Source: Clostridium sp. JN-9
GTDB lineage: Bacteria; Bacillota; Clostridia; Clostridiales; Clostridiaceae
Length of the DNA: 64,000 nucleotides
Direction: 5' to 3'
Assembly (NCBI RefSeq): GCF_004103695.1
Contig: NZ_CP035280.1
Span: 310,001 to 374,000, forward strand
The notes under the pieces are model-generated. The model made no database searches. It saw only the letters and a program-made list of their open reading frames with translations, and was not told the DNA's origin. Below, piece by piece: positions 9,712-18,827 of the stretch. Numbering within the stretch: the stretch's first letter is position 1; the number at the start of each line of letters is the position of its first letter. The position numbers were made by a program, and so were the translations under genes.

Positions 9712-10635
9712 AGGAGCTGTCGCATTAGCAGTTAAAACTGCTGATGCAAGGCTCATTTTTTATTGAAGGCTTAAACTAAAGATTAAAGCCTGTTCTTTAA
9801 TCTTTCCTGCTTTAGATATATGGCTCTTTTATTCAATAGTGTTGATAAAGTAACAAGTTCCCGTTAGGGACAGGCTAATTAAAACATATTTTAGCATTTC
9901 TCATATTTGTATATGTATTTTCAATATTAATTTTACTTATTGCTTCTATAAATTTATTTATTGCAAATGAAATGTTATTAAAATTAGAACTCTTTAAGAA
10001 TTTGAATAAGCTCAAATAATTATTTAAATACTTTGTTGCTACACCTCTAAAACGGTACATCCATTCCATGCAATCGCATCTGTATTTTACTGCTTCAGAG
10101 CTATTATCAAGATATTCATTAATCTCCCTTATGTTCTTTTTCTTAAAGTACAGAGCAAAAAATTGCTTTGGCCTTGAACATGCCTTTTTATTATTATTGA
10201 GTATTTTGCCAATAAAATTATCAATATCATTTGCATACATTCTGCCAGTGCCTACGGCCCTGGAATAAATATTATTATGCAAATCCAGTACTGTAAGTAC
10301 ACAAACCTTTTTATTTGTAATATTTATATGGCTTACACTTTTGTCATGTACTCTTTTTTCATCATGTTCAATGCTTTTCTGTCCCTTCCGGGAGAATTTT
10401 AAGAAAAAATTTTCGATGTTTTAGGCAATCCATTTACGTTCTTTATTTTAATTGTCTGCCTGCCGGCATAGGATTTTTGCAAATCTTTGTTCTTTAATCT
10501 TTGTTCTTTTGATGAAGTCCTATTCACATCAACATTATTATTTAAAAGGGCCATAGGTGTCTATAGAAAGTAAATATCTAAACACCGTAGCAGTCCCAAA
10601 AATCTTTGAGGACTGGATATTTTGTGACAGCCACT
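9712..10635 (-). mobile_element. Decayed IS1595-family insertion sequence
   Basis: The left end reads AGGAGCTGTCGCAT (9712-9725). The right end, read on the other strand, is AGTGGCTGTCACAAAA (10620-10635). These are imperfect inverted ends of the GGCTGTC type. Between them lies a broken transposase reading frame on the minus strand. A hairpin near the left end (GCATTAGCAG with CTGCTGATGC) may terminate tRNA transcripts. The element begins 3 bp after the tRNA-Leu CCA. Boundaries are approximate and no target duplication was identified. Confidence 0.6.
9875..10425 (-). pseudogene. IS1595-family (ISXO2-like) transposase remnant
   Basis: The minus-strand frame reads NKKVCVLTVLDLHNNIYSRA and later MYRFRGVATKYLNNYLSLF. 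These match the central and C-terminal motifs of ISXO2/IS1595 DDE transposases. The open frame extends upstream of the first possible start to a TAA near 10426. The N-terminal zinc-binding half cannot be read as one frame. Only a C-terminal portion survives, so it is inactive. Frame remnants may continue to about 10560. Confidence 0.7.
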
Positions 10636-10771
10636 TTTTTTATGCCTATATAAATTCAGGGTTACAAATTATTAGTAAAAGAAGTATAATTACATTGTTG
10701 TATAAATTATGGATAATATGTTGAAATATTATGTTTATTATCAAATATTAAGCATGGGGGTCAGTTAGAAA

Positions 10772-11605
10772 ATGGATGATATAATCATAGAAAATACTTT
10801 ACAGAAGGCATTTAATGAACTTATACCATATATGCAGTATTTTTTTGATGATGAAATAGCTTTTACCATGTCAAACCTAACTAGTTTTATTAAGGTTGTA
10901 AACAGCAAAAATATTAACATGAATGCTTCTCCCGGGGATCCTTTAAGACCTGGTGGGGCTGCCTATGAATGCATTAAGGCAAAGAAGGTATTATCACTAA
11001 TAGTTCCAAAAGAGGTATTTGGTGTTGAAATAAAGGCCATAGGAGTACCTGTAAAAGATGACAGCAATAAAATAATAGGAAGTATAGTCTTGGTTAAATC
11101 ACTGAAAAGACATTATGAGATTCAGGATTTATCACAAAAATTATGCCATGCGGTGAATAGTATAAGCCAGGCTTCAAAAATCATAACAACAGATGTTGAA
11201 AAAACTGTAACTACCAATGATAAAGTAATATCTGAAGTTAAAGAGGCTGAAAATAGTACTAAAAACTCAGATGAGGTAATAGGTTTCGTTAAGGGTGTTG
11301 CATCACAGACTAACCTATTAGGATTAAATGCTGCAATAGAAGCTGCAAGAGCAGGAGAATATGGTAAGGGGTTCTCCGTAGTGGCAAATGAAATAAGAAA
11401 ATTGTCCAGTTCCAGCAATAAATCTATAAATGAAATTAACGATATTTTAGGCAAAATCAATCTATCTGTAAACAATATAGCTTCAAGTGTACACTCTTCT
11501 GCGGATAATTTTAAGGAACAGCTTGCAAAGCTTCAGGAAATGGATGCAGATATACAAAGCTTAAATTCCTTAACTAATAGTCTGGTGGAATTAGCTGAAA
11601 AGTAA
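10772..11605 (+). CDS. Soluble methyl-accepting chemotaxis-like protein
   Basis: A 277-aa protein with no membrane span. Residues 1-110 form a small sensory region with no catalytic motif I recognise. The C-terminal half is an MCP signalling coiled coil with the conserved hairpin tip [20 protein letters not shown]. Such short cytoplasmic receptors couple to CheA/CheW arrays or act as stand-alone signal proteins. Its ATG follows GGGGGTCAG. It is monocistronic, with a strong terminator behind it. The ligand is unknown. Confidence 0.85.
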   Translation: MDDIIIENTLQKAFNELIPYMQYFFDDEIAFTMSNLTSFIKVVNSKNINMNASPGDPLRPGGAAYECIKAKKVLSLIVPKEVFGVEIKAIGVPVKDDSNKIIGSIVLVKSLKRHYEIQDLSQKLCHAVNSISQASKIITTDVEKTVTTNDKVISEVKEAENSTKNSDEVIGFVKGVASQTNLLGLNAAIEAARAGEYGKGFSVVANEIRKLSSSSNKSINEINDILGKINLSVNNIASSVHSSADNFKEQLAKLQEMDADIQSLNSLTNSLVELAEK

Positions 11606-11633
11606 TGCTTAAATAAAAAAGCTTTAAATTTAA

Positions 11634-11679
11634 AGGTATGGCAGATTACTAAAAACTAGTAATCTGCCACACCTTTTTT
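11634..11679 (+). terminator. Terminator after the MCP-like gene
   Basis: A long stem, GGTATGGCAGATTACTA with TAGTAATCTGCCACACC (one mismatch), is followed by TTTTTTG. Confidence 0.9.
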
Positions 11680-11767
11680 GTTTTAATAAAAGTAAATAAT
11701 ATTATGAATTGAAGTATTACATAAATTGGTATATTATTAATATAATAACAAATAGTGAGAGGTGAGG

Positions 11768-12508
11768 ATGTTGAGAATTGCTGACAAGAAAAGATTTATT
11801 TTTTCTTGCATTTTTTTTACTCTGGTATTTATTATGATTAGTAAATTTGATGATACTTTAATGGTAAATAAGAAGGACATTAGCTTATTATCAAATATAG
11901 TTCTGGCGAAGAATACAAAAACATCAAAAGGAGATGTGGTAAAAGAAAATGAGAAGATCACCATTGTGCTGGATGCAGGGCATGGCGGAGTGGATAAAGG
12001 GACAAGCTATGATAATTTATATGAAAAGGATATTAATTTAAAAATAGTAAATTATATAAAAAAAGGGCTGGAAGCTAAGGGGTTTAATATAGTTCTTACA
12101 AGGGATAAGGATGAACTTATTCCATTAAAACAGATTGGTGAAATTGCTAATAGTTCAAATGCTAAATTAATGGTATCAATTCATATTAATTCATATAAAG
12201 ATTCTGGTGTTAAGGGAATAACAGGCTATTATTACAGCAATAAAAGTTCAATGCCAAAGGAAAGGATGCTGCTTTCTAAGGATATAGTTAACAGTATATG
12301 CAGAGATAGCAGCTGGATAAATAACGGTATCAAAAGTCAAAATCTTGCTGTTTTAAGATATTCAGATATTCCATGTGCTTTAATTGAGTGCGGTTATATT
12401 ACCAATATGGATGACAGAGAAAAATTAAAAGATGATAGCACTTTAATGAATATGGCAGAAAATATTGCTTCAGGTATTACAAATTATATCAATAACAATA
12501 ATAAGTAA
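11768..12508 (+). CDS. cwlD: N-acetylmuramoyl-L-alanine amidase, CwlD-like
   Basis: A zinc amidase (Amidase_3) that cleaves the peptide from muramic acid. CwlD prepares muramic-delta-lactam in spore cortex, which is needed for germination. An N-terminal hydrophobic signal/anchor lies at about residues 9-25. Zinc ligands sit in LDAGHGGVDKG, the Glu of LYEKDINLK and SIHINSY. The catalytic Glu is in ALIECGYITN. About 247 aa matches CwlD rather than longer autolysins. The start is ATG 11768 or TTG 11771 behind AGAGGTGAGG; GTG 11762 lies within the ribosome site. The CwlD identity is inferred from size and domain layout. Confidence 0.8.
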   Translation: MLRIADKKRFIFSCIFFTLVFIMISKFDDTLMVNKKDISLLSNIVLAKNTKTSKGDVVKENEKITIVLDAGHGGVDKGTSYDNLYEKDINLKIVNYIKKGLEAKGFNIVLTRDKDELIPLKQIGEIANSSNAKLMVSIHINSYKDSGVKGITGYYYSNKSSMPKERMLLSKDIVNSICRDSSWINNGIKSQNLAVLRYSDIPCALIECGYITNMDDREKLKDDSTLMNMAENIASGITNYINNNNK

Positions 12509-12587
12509 TATGAATTCATACAATTATTTAAAAAGTCTGATATAATTAATAATGTGTTTAATAAACAAATGAAGGGATTGTTGAATT

Positions 12588-13415
12588 TTGAAATACAAAT
12601 TATTGTGTTTAGATATGGATGGTACTTTGCTGAATAAAGAAAACAGCATTAGTGAAAGAAACAAAAGTGCAATTAAAAGGGCTTCTCAAAAAGGTGTTAA
12701 GGTTGCCATAAGTACTGGCAGAGTATTTACATCTGCTTATTATTATTCAGATATTCTGGGAATAAAAACTCCTATAATAGCTTCTAATGGAGCTTATTTA
12801 AGAGAAAAAGACAGGGATGAAGTGATTTATAAAAATGTTCTGTCAATAGATCAATGCAGAAAAATTGCATCTATTTTGAAGGCTAATGATTTATATTTTC
12901 ATTTCAATACAACCACTGCAATTTTAACTGCAAAGTTACTATATTCATCTGAGTTTTATGCTAAGGCAAATAAAAGCCTGCCTGATAATATGAAGATAAA
13001 AATCAATGTAATTGATGATTGGGAAAAAACATTTGAGCAAAATGATGGTGAAATAGTAAAATGTATTGCTATTGATGATGATAATGTAAAATTAAATAAA
13101 GTTAAAGATGAAATAATAAATTTAGGCGATTTTGAGGTGGTAAGCTCCTGGAATAATAATTTTGAGATAATGAATAAAGGTGCATCAAAGGGACATGCTG
13201 TTCAGGTATTAGCAAATTATTATGATATAGATAAAGAATCAATAATCTGCATTGGAGACAGCGAAAATGATCTTCCTATGATAAAATATGCAGGACTTGG
13301 CATAGCAATGGGGAATGCTCCTGATTATGTTAAGAATCAGGCAGATTATGTTACAGATACAAATTCAGAGCATGGAGTGGCTAAAGCTATAGAAAAGTTT
13401 ATTTTAAATGAATAA
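12588..13415 (+). CDS. Cof-type HAD-superfamily hydrolase
   Basis: A cytoplasmic sugar-phosphate or nucleotide phosphatase of the Cof/YbjI type (HAD IIB). Motif I is LCLDMDGTLLN with the nucleophile Asp, motif II is ISTGR, a Lys region is KGASKGHAV, and motif IV is IGDSENDLPMI. The length of 275 aa is standard. It starts at TTG 12588 with GAAGGGA upstream. The substrate cannot be deduced. Confidence 0.9.
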   Translation: MKYKLLCLDMDGTLLNKENSISERNKSAIKRASQKGVKVAISTGRVFTSAYYYSDILGIKTPIIASNGAYLREKDRDEVIYKNVLSIDQCRKIASILKANDLYFHFNTTTAILTAKLLYSSEFYAKANKSLPDNMKIKINVIDDWEKTFEQNDGEIVKCIAIDDDNVKLNKVKDEIINLGDFEVVSSWNNNFEIMNKGASKGHAVQVLANYYDIDKESIICIGDSENDLPMIKYAGLGIAMGNAPDYVKNQADYVTDTNSEHGVAKAIEKFILNE

Positions 13416-13529
13416 AGGATTATACAGAACAAATAAACAATTTTTTGTAAACATTGTTATTAAGTACTTTGGAATTGGATGTATTAGTTATATTATATAA
13501 TTAGATATTATTGAGTGGAGGGAACTTAC

Positions 13530-13997
13530 TTGAATTTAAACATAGTATTATTTGAACCAGAAATTCCTCAGAATACTGGAAATATTGCAAGAACATGTGT
13601 ATTGACAGGATGCAAGCTGCATTTAATAAAGCCTTTGGGATTTAGTTTAGATGAAAAACATTTGAGAAGAGCTGGTTTGGATTATTGGAAGTATCTTGAT
13701 TTAACCATTTATGAATCTTATGATGAACTAAGAGAAAAATATAAGGATTCTGCTTTTTATTTTTCCACTACCCATGGTAATAAATATTACACTGATGTTG
13801 TGTTTAAAGAAGGCGATTTTATAATTTTTGGTAAAGAATCAGCTGGCTTACCAGATAGAATTAGAGAAAGTGATCCTGAAAAATGTATAAGAGTCCCAAT
13901 GATTAAAACTACAACAAGATCATTAAATCTATCAAATTCTGTGGCCGTTGTTGCTTATGAAGCATTAAGACAGCTTGGTTTTCCCGATATGAAGTAG
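13530..13997 (+). CDS. trmL: tRNA (cytidine/uridine(34)-2'-O)-methyltransferase
   Basis: A SPOUT-class enzyme that 2'-O-methylates the wobble base of tRNA-Leu species. The N-terminus NIVLFEPEIPQNTGNIART is the family signature. The trefoil-knot SAM site is seen in FGKESAGLP and MIKTTTRSLNLSNSVAVVAYE. The in-frame GTG at 13515 is part of GTGGAGGGAA, so TTG 13530 is taken (155 aa). A tRNA-Leu gene lies nearby by chance of layout, not in the same operon. Confidence 0.93.
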   Translation: MNLNIVLFEPEIPQNTGNIARTCVLTGCKLHLIKPLGFSLDEKHLRRAGLDYWKYLDLTIYESYDELREKYKDSAFYFSTTHGNKYYTDVVFKEGDFIIFGKESAGLPDRIRESDPEKCIRVPMIKTTTRSLNLSNSVAVVAYEALRQLGFPDMK

Positions 13998-14010
13998 GTG
14001 AGTTAAGACC

Positions 14011-14850
14011 ATGGACAAAATAAAGATAATAACAGACAGTACTGCAGATCTGCAATCAGAACTGCTTATAGAAAATGATATTGAATGTCTTCCGCTGCTG
14101 GTTACAATGAATGGACATACATATAGGGATGGTATAGATATAAATTTAGATGAGCTTCTTAATAAAATGGAAAATATGGATGAATTCCCTGGCACAGCTC
14201 AAATAAATCCACAAAGATTTTATAACTGTTATAAAAAGTATTTAGATGATGGATATAAGATTATATCCATTCATTTATCATCTAAAATGAGTGGAACATA
14301 TCAATCAGCCTGTATAGCAAAAGATATGCTGGAAACTAATGATATAGTTGTAATAGACAGCTTAAATGTTACCTCAGGTCTTGGCCTATTGGTACTGAAA
14401 GCCTGTAGACTCAGGGATGAAGGCTTAGATATATTCCAGATTAAAGAAGAAATAATAAAAGCTATTCCCCATGTTAAAAGTGTGTTAGCCTTTGAAACTT
14501 TAGACAATTTAGTAAAGGGTGGAAGATTATCAAAAACAGCAGGCAGAATTGGAAATATATTAGGCATAAAACCAATATTAGCAGTTGAAAATGGTGAGAT
14601 GGCACTTAAGGATAGGGTAAGAGGAAGTAAAAAGGCTATTAGATATATATTGGATTATGTTTCAAAAGTGGGCATAAAACCTGGAGAATTGTCTATTCTG
14701 GATCAAGTCCATAATAAAGATATCTTAGACATTCTAAGAGAAGATTTAAATAAAGAAAAAACAAAATTTATAGAATGTGAGGTTGGGTGTGTGGTAGGAG
14801 TACACGCAGGCCCAGGAGCATGTGGAATTTTTTTTATTGAAAACTATTGA
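14011..14850 (+). CDS. DegV family fatty-acid-binding protein
   Basis: Members bind a fatty acid and can serve as FakB subunits presenting it to the FakA kinase. The N-terminal IITDSTADL and the second-domain KGGRLSKTAGRIGNILGIKPIL are family hallmarks. The HLSSKMSGTYQSA motif lines the lipid pocket. The length of 279 aa is normal. It is 13 bp behind trmL, so it is probably cotranscribed. A second paralogue lies at 54708-55577. Confidence 0.9.
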   Translation: MDKIKIITDSTADLQSELLIENDIECLPLLVTMNGHTYRDGIDINLDELLNKMENMDEFPGTAQINPQRFYNCYKKYLDDGYKIISIHLSSKMSGTYQSACIAKDMLETNDIVVIDSLNVTSGLGLLVLKACRLRDEGLDIFQIKEEIIKAIPHVKSVLAFETLDNLVKGGRLSKTAGRIGNILGIKPILAVENGEMALKDRVRGSKKAIRYILDYVSKVGIKPGELSILDQVHNKDILDILREDLNKEKTKFIECEVGCVVGVHAGPGACGIFFIENY

Positions 14851-15039
14851 TGCAATTATTTTTTCATTAATGATTTGACAAACATTATAGACGCTATTAA
14901 AAAATAAAATAATATGTATATATGAAAAATGTAGAATTTTATACATTGATATTATATAATGAAGACAAAGATATATATATAAAACTGAATGAAATTTTCG
15001 GAAGATAATTTGTATAATTTAGATATAGGATAAATATTT

Positions 15040-15180
15040 ATACAGATAGCCGAAGGAATAAGTATTATTATCCAAAATATAATACGAAGCTCTCAGGCAA
15101 AAGGACCGAAGATGGACAGAACTCTGGAAAGCGTAGCACCGAAGGAGTAAATCTCTCAGGTTAACAGGACAGAGGTAAAA
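15040..15180 (+). promoter_or_regulatory. Tandem glycine riboswitch
   Basis: Two glycine aptamer cores are adjacent. The first runs from about 15046 to 15113, with GCCGAAGGAATAAG, CTCTCAGGCAAAAGGAC and CGAAGATGG. The second runs from about 15114 to 15175, with ACTCTGGAAAG, CACCGAAGGAG, CTCTCAGGT and GGACAGAG. CTCTG (15123-15127) can pair with CAGAG (15170-15174) to close aptamer 2. That same CAGAG is the 5' arm of the following terminator, so glycine binding should prevent termination. The location in front of a glycine reductase operon fits an ON switch. Confidence 0.92.
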
Positions 15181-15207
15181 GCATTGGGCTTTTATCTCTG
15201 TTTTTTT
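15170..15207 (+). terminator. Riboswitch-controlled attenuator
   Basis: CAGAGGTAAAAG (15170-15181) pairs with CTTTTATCTCTG (15189-15200), followed by TTTTTTT. It sits just after aptamer 2 of the glycine riboswitch and shares its 5' arm with the aptamer closing helix. Confidence 0.9.
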
Positions 15208-15228
15208 ATTTCAAAGGAGCAATTTATT

Positions 15229-15603
15229 ATGATTGAACAATTTATTGCCATAACAAACAATCCTTTATCAAAGGAAAACTTAGAAAAAAAATATGATGTA
15301 GAGTTCATCAGCAGTGATACAATGGCAGTGCTGAAAAAAGTCAGGGATTATATTCATAAGGGGCATAAGCTGCTTACTCACCCCTTGATGAGCAGCATAA
15401 AACCTAATGAGACACCATACAGAACAATTTTAATCAGCAAAAATAGTTATAATAAAGTTGATTATGACTCATTAACTATTATGGAAGAGGCAATAATAAC
15501 TACAGAAAAGTTTTTAAAAATGGGGAAAGCTGTATGGGATGAACAGGTATTGGAGGATTTTAGAGTTATAGATTATGACATGATTTATCATGTAATTAAT
15601 TAA
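15229..15603 (+). CDS. grdX: GrdX protein of the glycine reductase locus
   Basis: A small (124 aa) protein of unknown biochemical function found at the head of grd operons. MIEQFIAITNNPLS and the HKGHKLLTHPLMSSIKPNETPYRTI region are as I recall for GrdX. The start is ATG 15229 behind AAAGGAG. The open frame extends upstream into the riboswitch terminator but cannot be coding there. It lies directly downstream of the glycine riboswitch and 13 bp before trxB. Confidence 0.87.
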   Translation: MIEQFIAITNNPLSKENLEKKYDVEFISSDTMAVLKKVRDYIHKGHKLLTHPLMSSIKPNETPYRTILISKNSYNKVDYDSLTIMEEAIITTEKFLKMGKAVWDEQVLEDFRVIDYDMIYHVIN

Positions 15604-15616
15604 AGGAGGAAATAAA

Positions 15617-16540
15617 ATGGCACACATTTATGACACTATTATAATAGGCGGAGGCCCGGCAGGACTATCTGCAGGACTATATGCATCAAGATCAAGAATG
15701 GATACTTTAATAATTGAAAAAGCAAAATACGGTGGACAGGTAACAACTACTGATGAGATAGAAAATTACCCTGGATCAACTGAAGATACTACAGGTTCCA
15801 GCTTAAGCGAAAGAATGAGAAAGCAGGCAGAGGAATTCGGAACAAAGTTTGTAAAAGATGAAGTTCAGGAAGTCCAGCTGGAAGGTAGTGTTAAAGTTAT
15901 AAAATGCAGAAAAGAAACTTATGAAGCTAAAACAATAATAATAGCAACTGGAGCTAATCCAAGACTTTCAGGATTTAAAAATGAGAATGAATTAAGAGGA
16001 AAAGGAATTTCATATTGTGCAACATGTGATGCAGACTTCTTTACGGATTTGGATGTAGCTGTAATTGGTGGAGGAGACTCAGCAATAACTGAAGCAATTT
16101 ATTTAACCAAATTTGCAGAAACTGTTACTGTAATTCATAGAAGAGATTCACTAAGAGCTGCTAAGTCATTACAAGAAAAGGCTTTCGCAAATCCCAAAAT
16201 TAAATTTATCTGGGATTCAGTGGTGGATGAAGCAATTGGCGATGAAATACTAGAAGGATTGGTTGTACGTAATGTTAAAACTGGTGAAAAAACTAATGTT
16301 AAGTTTGATGGATGTTTTGTATTTGTAGGGTATAATCCAATTTCACAGCTATTTGAAGGAAAAATTAATATGGATAAAAAGGGATACATCATAACTGATG
16401 AGGACATGAGAGTTAATATACCTGGAGTATATGCAGCAGGAGATGTAAGAGTAAAATCCTTAAGACAGATTATAACTGCAGCAGCTGACGGTGCAATTGC
16501 AGCAACCACAGCTGAGGCTTATATAAGTACTTTGCATTAA
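15617..16540 (+). CDS. trxB: Thioredoxin reductase of the glycine reductase system
   Basis: An FAD/NADPH enzyme that reduces the adjacent thioredoxin, supplying electrons to selenoprotein A and glycine reductase. FAD site GGGPAGLSAGLYASR, redox disulfide CATCD at about residues 135-139, NADPH site IGGGDSAITEA, and C-terminal FAD motif GVYAAGDVR. At 307 aa it is a low-molecular-weight TrxB. AAGGAGG precedes ATG 15617. Confidence 0.94.
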   Translation: MAHIYDTIIIGGGPAGLSAGLYASRSRMDTLIIEKAKYGGQVTTTDEIENYPGSTEDTTGSSLSERMRKQAEEFGTKFVKDEVQEVQLEGSVKVIKCRKETYEAKTIIIATGANPRLSGFKNENELRGKGISYCATCDADFFTDLDVAVIGGGDSAITEAIYLTKFAETVTVIHRRDSLRAAKSLQEKAFANPKIKFIWDSVVDEAIGDEILEGLVVRNVKTGEKTNVKFDGCFVFVGYNPISQLFEGKINMDKKGYIITDEDMRVNIPGVYAAGDVRVKSLRQIITAAADGAIAATTAEAYISTLH

Positions 16541-16585
16541 AAACACTGCATAAGTACTTTAAAATAAATTTTGGAGGGATATAAA

Positions 16586-16918
16586 ATGATTGAATTAAAT
16601 AAGGAAAATTTTGATGCTGAAGTTGCTAATTTTTCTGAAAAGCCTGTATTTGTAGACTTCTGGGGTGACAAATGTGAAATATGCAAACAGCTTATGCCAG
16701 GAGTTCACGGCCTTGAAGAAAAGTATGGAGATAAAATTAAGTTTGCAAGCCTGAATATTGCAAGTGCAAGAAGACTGGCTATTTCACAGAGAGTATTGGG
16801 ACTGCCCACTATGATAATTTATAAAAATGGTGAAAAATTAAAAACTATTACTCCAGACAAGATAAGCACATTAGATGATGTGGAAAACTTCATAAAATCA
16901 GTTTATGAAACATTGTAA
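16586..16918 (+). CDS. trxA: Thioredoxin with non-canonical CEIC active site
   Basis: A 110-aa thioredoxin that carries electrons from TrxB to the glycine reductase proteins. The fold landmarks are PVFVDFWG, the active site DKCEICK and the cis-Pro region GLPTMIIYKNG. The usual WCGPC is replaced by a CxxC of sequence CEIC, and the preceding Trp-Gly is spaced differently. Divergent thioredoxins are known in grd operons. ATG 16586 lies behind TTGGAGGGA. The in-frame TTG at 16571 is part of that ribosome site. Confidence 0.88.
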   Translation: MIELNKENFDAEVANFSEKPVFVDFWGDKCEICKQLMPGVHGLEEKYGDKIKFASLNIASARRLAISQRVLGLPTMIIYKNGEKLKTITPDKISTLDDVENFIKSVYETL

Positions 16919-17011
16919 AATAGTCTTATGCTAATTGCAGTCGGGATAATAAATTCAATATATGTATAAAATATCCCGATTGAAGTTATATAAATTTTGG
17001 AGGTGAATATT

Positions 17012-18298
17012 TTGCGTCTAGAACTTGGAAAAATATTTATTAAAGATATGCAGTTTGCAGCTGAAACAAAGGTTGAAAATGGTATTCTTTACGTAAATAA
17101 GGAAGAGCTTTTAAATGAAATTGGCGGCGATGAAAGACTGGAAAGCATAACACTGGACATTGCCAGACCAGGAGAAAAGGTTAGAATAATTCCAGTAAAA
17201 GATGTAGTGGAACCAAGAGTAAAAGTAGATGGAAAAGGCGGTATTTTCCCTGGATTCATCAGCAAGGTTGATATGGTTGGTGCAGGCAGGACACATGTTC
17301 TTAAAGGTGCAGCAGTTGTTACAACCGGTAAAATAGTGGGCTTCCAGGAGGGAATCATTGACATGGCTGGAAAAGGTGCCAAATACACACCATTCTCAAA
17401 AACTAATAACCTGGTAATAAAATGCGAACCCAAAAACGGTGTTAATCAGCATGAACATGAAGAGGCTGTAAGAATGGTAGGCTTTAAAGCTGCAGCTTAT
17501 CTGGGAGAGGCTGGAAGAAATATCACCCCTGATGAGGTTAAAGTTTATGAAACATTACCTCTGCTTGAGCAGGTGAAAAAGTATCCTGAACTGCCAAAGG
17601 TTGTTTATGTATATATGCTTCAAAGCCAGGGGCTGTTACATGACACATATGTATATGGAGTAGATGCTAAGAAGATACTCCCAACATTTATTTATCCAAC
17701 AGAAGTGTTTGATGGAGCTATTGTCAGCGGAAACTGTGTATCTGCATGTGATAAGAATCCTACTTATGTGCATATGAATCATCCTATAATTGAAGATTTA
17801 TTTGAACATCATGGTAAGGATTATAATTTCCTTGGATGTATAATAACAAATGAAAACGTTTATTTAGCAGATAAGGAAAGATCTTCAAATTACACTGCTA
17901 AATTAGTTGAATATTTAGGAGCAGATGCGGTAATCATTTCAGAAGAGGGCTTTGGAAACCCAGATGCTGATTTAGTAATGAACTGCAATAAAATAACTGA
18001 AAAAGGTATTAAAACTGTGCTGGTAACTGATGAGTACGCTGGCCAGGATGGAAGTTCACAATCCTTAGCTGATGCTACAACAAAAGGCGATGCAGTGGTT
18101 ACTGCCGGCAATGCTAATGAAGTAGTAGTACTTCAGCCTATGGAAAAGGTAATAGGGCATCCAGAAGCTGTAAATATTATAGCTGGAGGTCATATGGGAA
18201 GCTTAAGAGAAGATGGCTCCATAGAAGCTGAAATTCAGGTTATTACCGGAGCTACAAGTGAAGTTGGATATAATTACTTAACTGCAAAAGAATTCTAA
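17012..18298 (+). CDS. grdE: Glycine reductase component B, GrdE proprotein
   Basis: Precursor of the two non-selenium subunits of the substrate-binding protein B. It is cleaved at an internal Asn-Cys, and the Cys becomes a pyruvoyl group that binds the glycine amino group as a Schiff base. The site is seen as SGNCVSACD. With the TTG 17012 start the Cys is residue 242. TTG 17012 is chosen because GGAGGTGA occupies 16999-17006. An upstream TTG at 16997 would overlap that site. The total is 428 aa. Confidence 0.95.
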   Translation: MRLELGKIFIKDMQFAAETKVENGILYVNKEELLNEIGGDERLESITLDIARPGEKVRIIPVKDVVEPRVKVDGKGGIFPGFISKVDMVGAGRTHVLKGAAVVTTGKIVGFQEGIIDMAGKGAKYTPFSKTNNLVIKCEPKNGVNQHEHEEAVRMVGFKAAAYLGEAGRNITPDEVKVYETLPLLEQVKKYPELPKVVYVYMLQSQGLLHDTYVYGVDAKKILPTFIYPTEVFDGAIVSGNCVSACDKNPTYVHMNHPIIEDLFEHHGKDYNFLGCIITNENVYLADKERSSNYTAKLVEYLGADAVIISEEGFGNPDADLVMNCNKITEKGIKTVLVTDEYAGQDGSSQSLADATTKGDAVVTAGNANEVVVLQPMEKVIGHPEAVNIIAGGHMGSLREDGSIEAEIQVITGATSEVGYNYLTAKEF

Positions 18299-18321
18299 TT
18301 TGAACAATAGGAGGAATAATA

Positions 18322-18786
18322 ATGTTAAAAGGAAAAAAAGTTATTGCCATAGGTGACAGGGACGGTATACCAGGACCAGCCATCGAAGCTTGTGTTAAAA
18401 GTGCAGGAGCAGAAGTTATTTTTGCATCAACAGAATGCTTTGTTTGAACAGCCGCAGGAGCTATGGATCTGGAGATCCAACAAAGAGTAAAAGATTTAAC
18501 AGAAAAGTTTGGTGCAGAAAATATAGTTGTTGTATTAGGAGGAGCAGAGGCTGAAGCTTCAGGACTTTCTGCTGAAACAGTTTCCGCAGGAGATCCAACT
18601 TATGCAGGACCTTTAGCAGGAATAGCATTAGCACTTCCAGTTTATCATATGGTAGAGCCTGAAATAAAAAATGAATGCGATGCAGCAGTTTATGATGAAC
18701 AGTGTGGAATGATGGAAATGGTTCTGGATGTAGATGCAATTATTGCTGAAGTTAAGACTATAAGAGATCAATATTCAAAACTTTAA
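18322..18786 (+). CDS. grdA: Glycine reductase selenoprotein A (in-frame UGA = selenocysteine)
   Basis: The small selenoprotein carries the carboxymethyl group as a selenoether between components B and C. The frame from ATG 18322 (behind GGAGGAA) reads through TGA at 18445-18447 and ends at TAA 18784-18786, giving 154 residues with selenocysteine at 42. The context [14 protein letters not shown] is the family redox motif CxxU. Conventional gene calling sees only the part after 18463. Decoding needs SelB and tRNA-Sec encoded elsewhere. Confidence 0.96.
18448..18485 (+). promoter_or_regulatory. Bacterial SECIS element of grdA
   Basis: GGATC (18465-18469) and GATCC (18474-18478) form a stem with loop TGGA, 17 nt after the UGA. 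This is the position expected for a SelB-bound hairpin. Assignment is by position and local pairing only. Confidence 0.55.
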
Positions 18787-18827
18787 ATCGCTGATTGACT
18801 ACAAAAATACCAAAAGGGGTGAAACAG

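Noticed and set aside
15184-15228. N-terminal extension of GrdX
   Set aside because: It would translate the riboswitch terminator. ATG 15229 has the ribosome site and gives the normal protein length.
18445-18447. TGA in grdA as a frameshift or nonsense mutation
   Set aside because: The flanking residues [13 protein letters not shown] are the conserved selenocysteine motif, and a hairpin follows at the proper distance.
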